Shown one piece after another: positions 1 through 4,887 of a stretch of DNA of 12,127 nt. The notes under the pieces are model-generated. The model did not search any database. It saw only the letters and a list, made by a program, of their open reading frames with translations, and had not been told where the DNA came from. Position 1 is the first letter of the stretch. Every line of letters starts with the position of its first letter. The stretch is from Propionibacteriaceae bacterium UBA5174 (GTDB taxonomy: Bacteria > Actinomycetota > Actinomycetes > Propionibacteriales > Propionibacteriaceae): contig DHWU01000005.1 of assembly GCA_002413345.1 (NCBI GenBank), positions 13,941-26,067 of the forward strand. Reading direction: 5' to 3'. The translations under genes and the position numbers were made by a program.

Positions 1-706
1 GCACGACCATCTTGGCCGCGCGCCGGGTAGCACCGCCGGATTTGATCGTCCCAGCGCTGGCGTCTGCACCGCGCATGAAGGACACCGGACCAGAGGCAGT
101 GCCGCCAGAGGACAGCAGTTCCTTGCTGGAACGGATCCGCGACAGGTTCAGACCAGCCCCAGAGCCGCCCTTGAAAATGAATCCCTCTTCCTTGTACCAG
201 TTGAGGATCGACTCCATGGAGTCATCAACACTGAGGATGAAGCAGGCACTCACCTGCTGAGGGCTGGCCGTACCAACGTTGAACCAGACCGGGGAATTGA
301 AGCTGAAGTACTGGTGCAACAGCATCCAGGCCAGTTCCTGCTCGAAGATCTCGGCATCCTCGCTAGTGGCGAAGTAGCCATTCTCTTCACCTGACTTGCG
401 GTAGCTGGTGATCACTCGATCGATCAGCGCCTTGAGGCTCGACTCCCTTACCGCCGTGCCTAAAGCGCCCCGAAAATACTTCGTGGTGACGATGGTGGAG
501 GCATTCACACTCCAGAAATCCGGGAACTCAACGCCGCGCTGTTCGAATACCGTCTCGCCGGTCTTCCAGTTGGTCTGCACTACGTCGCGAGACTCCCAGG
601 TGACCTCGTCATAGGGGTGAACGCCTGCGGTGGTGAAGATCCGGGAGATCTTCAAGCCGGGAGACTTACGACCACCTTTAGTGGTGGCCCTTACGGTCTC
701 GGTCAT
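1..706 (-). CDS. nrdJ: Vitamin B12-dependent (class II) ribonucleotide reductase, N-terminal part, cut by window edge
   Basis: Reduces ribonucleotides to deoxyribonucleotides with adenosylcobalamin as radical source; cytosolic, works in air or without it. Reading the minus strand from ATG 706-704 gives 235 codons running off the left edge, so the radical and catalytic core and the C-terminal cysteines are not visible. The visible part has the family's N-terminal landmarks: FPDFWSVNAS (61-70), FNSPVWFNVG (136-145), QQVSACFILSVDDSM (150-164, with Cys155, one of the redox-active cysteines by family knowledge) and the glycine-rich FKGGSGAGLNLSRI (178-191). The start is favoured by a weak Shine-Dalgarno (AAAGG around 717-721) and by the family N-terminus. 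It lies 35 bp after nrdR on the same strand, so the two are almost surely co-transcribed and NrdR-controlled. I see no frameshift in the visible part. Confidence 0.95.
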   Translation of the reverse strand, partial: MTETVRATTKGGRKSPGLKISRIFTTAGVHPYDEVTWESRDVVQTNWKTGETVFEQRGVEFPDFWSVNASTIVTTKYFRGALGTAVRESSLKALIDRVITSYRKSGEENGYFATSEDAEIFEQELAWMLLHQYFSFNSPVWFNVGTASPQQVSACFILSVDDSMESILNWYKEEGFIFKGGSGAGLNLSRIRSSKELLSSGGTASGPVSFMRGADASAGTIKSGGATRRAAKMVV

Positions 707-741
707 GATGGAACTGCCTTTCGCTGTTCGGGGGGCTGTGT

Positions 742-1200
742 TCAGGGGTTAGCTAGCGCCGCTTGGCGCAGGTTTTCAATCTCGGTCTCGAAATCCTCGA
801 CCGATTCGTACTGTTTGTAGACGCTGGCGAAGCGCAGGTAAGCGACCGCGTCCAGCTCACGCAGCGGACCGAGAATGGCTAGACCGACTTCTCCAGCAGG
901 AATCTCGGCCTGGCCACTTGCCCGCAGACCTTCCTCTACCTGCTGGCCAAGCCTGGCCAAATCCGCTTCCGAGACCGGGCGCCCTTTGCAGGCTTTGGCG
1001 ACTCCGTTGATCACCTTTTCCCTGGAAAATGGTTCTACTACGCCAGATCTCTTCACCACGACCAGTTGCATCTGCTCCAAAGTGGTGAACCTTCGCTCAC
1101 AGGACGCACACTGCCGGCGCCGTCGGATGCTCTTGCCATCTTCGGCAACCCGGCTATCCAATACTCGGGTATCGGTGTTTCGGCAGAACGGGCAATGCAT
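742..1200 (-). CDS. nrdR: Transcriptional repressor NrdR
   Basis: Nucleotide-sensing repressor of ribonucleotide reductase genes. It binds ATP/dATP through an ATP-cone domain and DNA through a zinc ribbon. The 152-residue product starts MHCPFC and has the zinc-binding pairs Cys3/Cys6 and Cys31/Cys34 (QCASC), then an ATP-cone from about residue 46 to 136 (VVVKRSGVVEPFSREKV at its start, YLRFASVYKQYESVEDF near its end). Length is normal for the family. I chose ATG 1200-1198 because the zinc ribbon begins there and a perfect AAGGAGG lies 9 nt upstream; an in-frame extension to 1260 would add 20 unrelated residues and run through the operator region. The target gene nrdJ follows directly, and two NrdR-box candidates lie upstream, so autoregulation of a nrdR-nrdJ operon is likely. 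Confidence 0.97.
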   Translation of the reverse strand: MHCPFCRNTDTRVLDSRVAEDGKSIRRRRQCASCERRFTTLEQMQLVVVKRSGVVEPFSREKVINGVAKACKGRPVSEADLARLGQQVEEGLRASGQAEIPAGEVGLAILGPLRELDAVAYLRFASVYKQYESVEDFETEIENLRQAALANP

Positions 1201-1257
1201 TTCGTCCGGCCTCCTTGCGCTCAACAGTGGGTAACCCTGTGGAAAAGATGTGCGTAA

Positions 1258-1275
1258 CAACCACTAGCTGTGGAC
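1258..1275 (-). promoter_or_regulatory. Candidate NrdR box, nrdR-proximal copy
   Basis: On the plus strand the core is CCACTAGCTGTGG, an imperfect palindrome with CCAC/GTGG arms. It matches 14 of 18 positions with the second copy at 1290-1307, and the two start 32 bp apart, close to three helical turns. NrdR is known to bind paired 16-bp boxes spaced by whole helical turns upstream of nrd genes, which is what this geometry shows. It lies about 58 bp upstream of the nrdR start codon. I did not find a clear -10/-35 pair to place it relative to the promoter. Confidence 0.75.
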
Positions 1276-1289
1276 GAAACACACTGATG

Positions 1290-1307
1290 CAACTACTAGA
1301 TGTAGAG
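1290..1307 (-). promoter_or_regulatory. Candidate NrdR box, distal copy
   Basis: On the plus strand the core is CTACTAGATGTAG, a palindrome with CTAC/GTAG arms, near-identical to the proximal copy. Together they form the tandem arrangement expected for cooperative NrdR binding to the nrdR-nrdJ control region. Confidence 0.75.
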
Positions 1308-1387
1308 GCTACGCAGACAGGACCCACCATGCAAGACCGGCGCGGCGTGTCGCACAGGCTCGCCAAATTTCTACCAAAAGCCACACC

Positions 1388-1711
1388 TCAGCGAAGTGCA
1401 GCCACCACCGGAACAGACGAGGGAGACGAACCCGCCGGGGCTTCCGGCACTGCCAGGAAGGCATTCACCAGCACCACCACCCCCAGCACAAACAGCCCCA
1501 CCAGGGCCGCCAGCACCACTGCGATCCCCCGATCCGTGAGCCGCCACGAATCAGCAGCCACCCCACCGATGCTCGGCGTTGGTGCCGCCAACTCAGGCAC
1601 TAGCTGAAGCCTCGCCCGAGGCGTCGAGTCGACTCGCCCTGCAGATCGCCGGGCACCAACCAGCGAACCACGACGATCACTCACAAGTTCATCAACCAGT
1701 ACCGCACTCAT
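1388..1711 (-). CDS. Small single-pass membrane protein divergent from lexA (possible SOS cell-division suppressor lacking LysM)
   Basis: 107 residues. The N-terminal 55 or so are polar, arginine-rich and probably cytoplasmic. RLTDRG (57-62) then leads into one strong transmembrane segment at about 62-86. A short outside tail of some 20 residues (PEAPAGSSPSS...) ends at residue 107. I chose ATG 1711-1709 because GAGAGG lies 8 nt before it; an in-frame GTG at 1720 overlaps that ribosome-binding site. In many actinobacteria the gene divergent from lexA encodes a membrane-anchored LysM protein (the ChiZ/Rv2719c type) or another SOS division inhibitor (DivS in corynebacteria). The arginine-plus-transmembrane layout resembles the anchor part of such proteins, but no LysM domain follows in any minus frame before the nrdR control region. 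A LexA box ends 15 nt upstream of the start, so SOS control is very likely. The function as a division inhibitor is inferred from context only. Confidence 0.8.
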   Translation of the reverse strand: MSAVLVDELVSDRRGSLVGARRSAGRVDSTPRARLQLVPELAAPTPSIGGVAADSWRLTDRGIAVVLAALVGLFVLGVVVLVNAFLAVPEAPAGSSPSSVPVVAALR

Positions 1712-1725
1712 GGCTTTCACCTCTC

Positions 1726-1741
1726 TCGAACACCTGTTCGA
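1726..1741. promoter_or_regulatory. LexA operator (SOS box) 1
   Basis: TCGAACACCTGTTCGA, with perfect 7-bp inverted arms around a 2-bp centre; it fits the actinobacterial TCGAAC-N4-GTTCGA motif exactly. It lies just upstream of the ribosome-binding site of the small membrane protein gene that starts at 1711 and overlaps that gene's likely transcription start. Its centre is 42 bp from that of box 2, four helical turns, so both would face the same side of the DNA. Confidence 0.93.
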
Positions 1742-1742
1742 T

Positions 1743-1772
1743 ACGCTAGCACCCGCCTGATGATTATTCGAA
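1743..1772 (-). promoter_or_regulatory. Candidate promoter of the small membrane protein gene
   Basis: On the minus strand, TTCGAA (1772-1767) and TAGCGT (1748-1743) are separated by 18 nt. The -10 keeps the T-A-N-N-N-T core; the -35 is weak. The predicted start point falls inside LexA box 1 and the -35 lies inside box 2, so LexA would block both ends. This is a prediction from motif spacing only. Confidence 0.4.
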
Positions 1773-1892
1773 CAGCTGTTCGGCGCGGCGTGTTGCTGAA
1801 TTCAGCTTCACAGGCGCCACTGACACTTCCGCAGCCAGGGCGATCACAAACATCACCCCCACTGCAAACAACCTGACAACACGCTCGAACAT
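1764..1892 (-). CDS. Possible 42-residue hydrophobic peptide bounded by two LexA boxes
   Basis: A short minus-strand ORF, ATG 1892-1890 to TAA 1766-1764. The product begins MFERVV, has one hydrophobic segment at about residues 5-27 (RVVRLFAVGVMF... to SVAPV), and ends in a charged tail RRAEQLFE. An AAGGA at 1906-1902 lies 9 nt before the ATG, an optimal ribosome-binding site. About half the codons start with G and third positions are fairly GC-rich, as in real genes here. The start codon (ATG TTC GAG) lies within LexA box 3 and the last codons (GAA CAG CTG TTC GAA) within box 2. It would sit upstream of, and on the same strand as, the 107-residue membrane protein gene. It could encode an SOS-induced membrane peptide of the general kind seen with TisB. 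Against this, it is short, its promoter would have to lie at the start of lexA, and I recognise no homologue. An open frame of this length can arise by chance. Confidence 0.4.
   Translation of the reverse strand: MFERVVRLFAVGVMFVIALAAEVSVAPVKLNSATRRAEQLFE
1768..1783. promoter_or_regulatory. LexA operator (SOS box) 2
   Basis: TCGAACAGCTGTTCGG, containing the perfect 14-bp palindrome CGAACAGCTGTTCG. It differs from the full consensus only at the last base. It covers the -35 region of the candidate leftward promoter and also encodes the last five codons of the possible 42-residue peptide. Confidence 0.92.
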
Positions 1893-1901
1893 TTGTTTGA
1901 T
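1873..1901 (+). promoter_or_regulatory. lexA promoter
   Basis: CTGACA (1873-1878, five of six matches to TTGACA) and TTTGAT (1896-1901, four of six matches to TATAAT) are separated by 17 bp. LexA box 3 fills most of the spacer and overlaps the -10, the classic layout for LexA autorepression. The predicted transcript would start near 1907 and carry a leader of about 25 nt. Confidence 0.7.
1885..1900. promoter_or_regulatory. LexA operator (SOS box) 3, lexA autoregulatory site
   Basis: TCGAACATTTGTTTGA; one base in the right arm departs from perfect symmetry (TTTGA instead of TTCGA), so it is probably somewhat weaker than boxes 1 and 2. It lies inside the lexA promoter. On the minus strand it contains the ATG of the possible 42-residue peptide. 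Confidence 0.88.
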
Positions 1902-1932
1902 TCCTTCGGCTCGGAGGGTTAGTTTGAGTGCC

Positions 1933-2685
1933 ATGGCAACCAAGTCGAGTACCCCGCGCCGCCCCGGCCGTCCCCGCAAAGAAGAGGTGGCCGCGCAGCT
2001 GGGCACCAAAGTCAGCGAGCTTCCCGACGGCCCAGTGGACGCCGAGGGCCTCACCCCGCGGCAACGCCGCATTCTGGAAGTCATTCGCGACGAACTGGCT
2101 GATCGCGGCTACCCACCGAGCATCCGCGAAATTGCCGACCGAGTAGGCCTCGCTTCCTCCTCCTCGGCTGCACACCAGCTGAAGGTGCTGCAAACCAAGG
2201 GCTACCTGTTCCGCGATCCACACCGTCCGCGCGCTTTGGAGGTGCGGCTGCCGGAATCGATGAGTCCGGCTCCCCAACGCGTTGAGTCAGACCTGCCCGC
2301 CCCCTCAGCCACAGCTGTCGAGGTGCCGATCTTGGGCCGGATAGCAGCTGGCGGACCGATTCTGGCCGAGCAGCGGGTCGAAGATGTCTTCACCCTTCCC
2401 AAGCAGTTGGTCGGCGAAGGCACTCTGTTCTTACTCGAGGTCAAAGGCGATTCAATGATCGAGGCCGCGATCTGTGATGGCGATTATGTGGTGGTTCGCC
2501 AACAGCCCGACGCAGTCAACGGCGACATCGTCGCCGCTCTGCTGGGTGATGAAGCCACGGTGAAGACCTTCAAGCGCACCCCAGGCCAAGTGTGGCTACT
2601 CCCCCATAATCCTGCCTATGAGCCGATTGACGGCAACCAGGCCACCATCATGGGCAAGGTAGTGACCGTATTGCGGCGGGTGTGA
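1933..2685 (+). CDS. lexA: SOS-response repressor and self-cleaving protease LexA
   Basis: Represses DNA-damage genes and cleaves itself when RecA filaments form. With ATG 1933 the product has 250 residues. Residues 41-105 are the winged helix (LTPRQRRILEVI..., recognition region SSSSAAHQLKVLQ at 75-87). The cleavage site is Ala139-Gly140 in GRIAAGGP, the nucleophile is Ser174 in GDSM, and the general base is Lys211 in TVKTF. The N-terminus has a 40-residue extension with an AT-hook-like RRPGRPRK (9-16). The start is not fully settled: the only good Shine-Dalgarno (GGAGGG, 1913-1918) is 14 nt from ATG 1933 but 5 nt from an in-frame TTG at 1924, which would add three residues. Three LexA boxes and the promoter lie upstream. 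The DUF167 gene follows by 19 nt and is likely co-transcribed. Confidence 0.97.
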   Translation: MATKSSTPRRPGRPRKEEVAAQLGTKVSELPDGPVDAEGLTPRQRRILEVIRDELADRGYPPSIREIADRVGLASSSSAAHQLKVLQTKGYLFRDPHRPRALEVRLPESMSPAPQRVESDLPAPSATAVEVPILGRIAAGGPILAEQRVEDVFTLPKQLVGEGTLFLLEVKGDSMIEAAICDGDYVVVRQQPDAVNGDIVAALLGDEATVKTFKRTPGQVWLLPHNPAYEPIDGNQATIMGKVVTVLRRV

Positions 2686-2704
2686 CATCCGCCTGCCAAT
2701 CCGG

Positions 2705-2947
2705 GTGAAGCCCGGCGCGAGCAGAACCAAAGTGGGCGGACGCTACGGCGATGAGGCACTGATCGTGGCCGTCCAAGCTCGAGCAGTGGACGGACGCGCC
2801 ACCGAAGGCGCACTCAAAGCCTTAGCCAAAGCCCTAGGTTGCCCAACCCGTGATGTCACCCTGATTAGCGGCGCAACCAGTCGCACCAAGATTGTCGAGA
2901 TCCCAGACGACCACGCACAGGCGGTAGCTGATCTGCTTCAGCTTTGA
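2705..2947 (+). CDS. DUF167 (YggU-type) family protein, start uncertain
   Basis: A small protein of a widely conserved family without a settled biochemical role. From GTG 2705 it has 80 residues, with the family signatures VKPGASRTKVGGRYGD near the start, ARAVDGRATEGALKALAKALG in the middle and ISGATSRTKIVEI near the end. Only GTG 2705 is a conventional start codon in the open frame, which opens after an in-frame TGA at 2663-2665. However, the upstream codons 2687-2704 read IRLPIR and would complete the first beta strand expected in the family, and no Shine-Dalgarno precedes the GTG. Initiation at CTG 2693 or at ATC 2687 by reinitiation after the lexA stop is possible. The last 10 bp overlap the end of the helicase gene on the other strand. 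Confidence 0.85.
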   Translation: MKPGASRTKVGGRYGDEALIVAVQARAVDGRATEGALKALAKALGCPTRDVTLISGATSRTKIVEIPDDHAQAVADLLQL

Positions 2948-4887
2948 GGCGCCGAAAGCCTGCGCAGCGCCCCAACCGCAGCTTCAGGATCAGTGGTCAG
3001 CCAGAAGTCAGGCATCGAGGCCTTCAAGAAGCTGCCATAGCGAGCAGTAACCAACCTCGGATCCAGCACCGCAACTACCCCTCGATCATCCAGGGTTCTG
3101 ATCAGTCGGCCAGATCCCTGGGCCAGCAATAGCCCGGCATGGGTGGCGGCCACTGCCATGAAACCGTTGCCGCCAGAATCTGCGACCGCCTGTTGACGCG
3201 CCTGCATCAGCGGATCGTCCGGCCGGGGAAAGGGAATCTTGTCGATAATCACCAGCCGACAAGTGTCGCCTGGCACGTCGATCCCCTGCCACAACGACAA
3301 GGTGCCGAATAGGGACACTTCGTCGTTCTCAATGAACTCTGCGGTCAATCGGGCAAGTTGAGCATCACCTTGGCAGCGCACCGGACGGTCGGGAACGTGC
3401 TCACGGCAGTAGCGCGCAGCTGCCTCGGCTGAACGTTGCGAGGCGAACAACCCCAAAGTGCGACCCTCGGCCGCCCACAGCAATTCGGCAACCTCGGCCA
3501 GCGTCTCGGTGGTGATCCCATCGCGCCCCGGCGGAGGCAAATGCCTGGCCACATAGAGGATTCCCTGTCGGCCATAGTCGAAGGGAGAGCCGACGTCGAT
3601 TCCGCGGTATTCCCCGGCCTCGGCTCCGCCCAACCCCAACGAGTTGGCCACTGAGGCGAAGTCTCCCCCGACCTTCAGCGTGGCCGAGGTGACCGCGACC
3701 GGGTGAGCGCCGAAAACCTGATTGCGCAGCAGCCCCGACACCGAGAGCGGCGCACAGTTCACCTGGCGCCCAAAACGATCCGACTCCGAGATCCACACCA
3801 CATCAGCTGGCGCCAACTTGGCCATTCTTTCGGCCACGTCAAAAACTTCCTGAGCTGCGGCTTGAGCCTGTCGCCGTTCCACCTCATCAGCGTCACCACC
3901 GGCCAAACCACTGGCGACCGCGCGAGCTGCCGTGCGAACCGTGGCCAACGCTGCCACGATTTCCGCGTCTGGATCGGTCACACGTGCGACCTGGGTCGCG
4001 TCCAGGCCTGTTTGGAGGGCGTCGGCGGCGTCCAAGAAGTCCAGACCGACATCATCGTTGAGCCAAGTCAGGCAGCGCTTAGCCACCCGCTCCACCGAGG
4101 ACGGACTCAGCTCCACTGAAGCTGCACCAGTGACTCGAGAGACCAGTTCATGGGCCTCATCAATGATCAGCGCGTCGAATTCGGGGATCGCAGTGCCCCC
4201 GTGAATCGCGTCGATGGCCAGCAGCGCATGATTGGTGACCACTAGTTGGCTGGCCCGGGCCCGCTCCCTGGATTTCTCCACCAGACAGGCAACACCTTGC
4301 GGGCAGCGCTGCGCGCCCACGCATTCCCGCACCGGCACTGATATCTGGGCCCAGGCAATCGGGGTGTGGGCGGGGGCGTCATCGCGGTCAGCGAGCCCAT
4401 CGCCGTCGGCTTCTTCCTCGGCCCAGCGCCGCAGTTCAACCACCTCGGCGCCCAGTTCGGACACCTGACCAGCGGCCGAGATTAGGGCGTCCTGTTCCTC
4501 GGACTGGTTCTCGCGAACCTTGAGCAAACAGGCGTAGTTGCTGCGTCCCTTCAAAACCGCGTGGCTGATTCGCTTACCACTCACCTGTTCACAGGCTGCG
4601 ACTGCGGCTGGAATGTCCTTGTTGGCCAGTTGAGCCTGCAACGCCAGCGTCGCGGTGGCAATCACGACCCGGGAATTCGGCTGCGTCACCAGCTTGGCAA
4701 GTGCCGGCGCCAGGTAGCCCAACGACTTGCCGGTGCCGGTACCGGCCTGGACCAGCACGTGCTCACCGCCGGCGAACGTGCGCTCGATCTCAGTGGCCAT
4801 CAGGTCCTGACCGGCACGGCGTTGCCCGCCAATGTTGTTCACCGCAGCAATCAGGATCTGTTCGGTCAGCGAAGCACTATCCATCAT
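2938..4887 (-). CDS. dinG: DinG/YoaA-type ATP-dependent DNA helicase with iron-sulfur cluster motif
   Basis: XPD-like superfamily 2 helicase, expected to unwind DNA 5' to 3' and resolve R-loops, G4 or replication conflicts. The product has 649 residues, normal for actinobacterial members. Motifs in order: Q-type N-terminus with RRAGQ (23-27), Walker A AGTGTGKS (48-55), four cysteines placed as in the Fe-S domain (Cys120, Cys189, Cys195, Cys201), DEAH box (243-246), and motif VI QGSGRLIR (590-597). No exonuclease domain is fused at the N-terminus, unlike firmicute DinG. The start overlaps the hflX stop by 11 bp, with ATG-ATG and no clear ribosome-binding site, so translation is probably coupled to hflX. 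The gene name is by family; YoaA is an alternative. No LexA box lies directly upstream, so SOS induction, if any, would come from elsewhere. Confidence 0.93.
   Translation of the reverse strand: MMDSASLTEQILIAAVNNIGGQRRAGQDLMATEIERTFAGGEHVLVQAGTGTGKSLGYLAPALAKLVTQPNSRVVIATATLALQAQLANKDIPAAVAACEQVSGKRISHAVLKGRSNYACLLKVRENQSEEQDALISAAGQVSELGAEVVELRRWAEEEADGDGLADRDDAPAHTPIAWAQISVPVRECVGAQRCPQGVACLVEKSRERARASQLVVTNHALLAIDAIHGGTAIPEFDALIIDEAHELVSRVTGAASVELSPSSVERVAKRCLTWLNDDVGLDFLDAADALQTGLDATQVARVTDPDAEIVAALATVRTAARAVASGLAGGDADEVERRQAQAAAQEVFDVAERMAKLAPADVVWISESDRFGRQVNCAPLSVSGLLRNQVFGAHPVAVTSATLKVGGDFASVANSLGLGGAEAGEYRGIDVGSPFDYGRQGILYVARHLPPPGRDGITTETLAEVAELLWAAEGRTLGLFASQRSAEAAARYCREHVPDRPVRCQGDAQLARLTAEFIENDEVSLFGTLSLWQGIDVPGDTCRLVIIDKIPFPRPDDPLMQARQQAVADSGGNGFMAVAATHAGLLLAQGSGRLIRTLDDRGVVAVLDPRLVTARYGSFLKASMPDFWLTTDPEAAVGALRRLSAPQS

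Noticed and set aside
1201..1260. N-terminal extension of nrdR to 1260
   Set aside because: It would precede the zinc ribbon with 20 unrelated residues and run into an NrdR box; a perfect AAGGAGG sits before ATG 1200.
1215..1607. 130-codon plus-strand open frame across the NrdR boxes and the 3' half of the small membrane protein gene
   Set aside because: It runs antisense to a protein with a clear transmembrane segment and through a control region; the translation is Thr/Ser/Arg-rich low-complexity typical of antisense frames in GC-rich DNA.
1717..2277. 186-codon minus-strand open frame antisense to lexA
   Set aside because: No recognisable domain; it crosses all three LexA boxes and the lexA promoter and is explained by the high GC of the strand opposite lexA. 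The shorter frame at 1764-1892 is a different reading frame and is treated separately.
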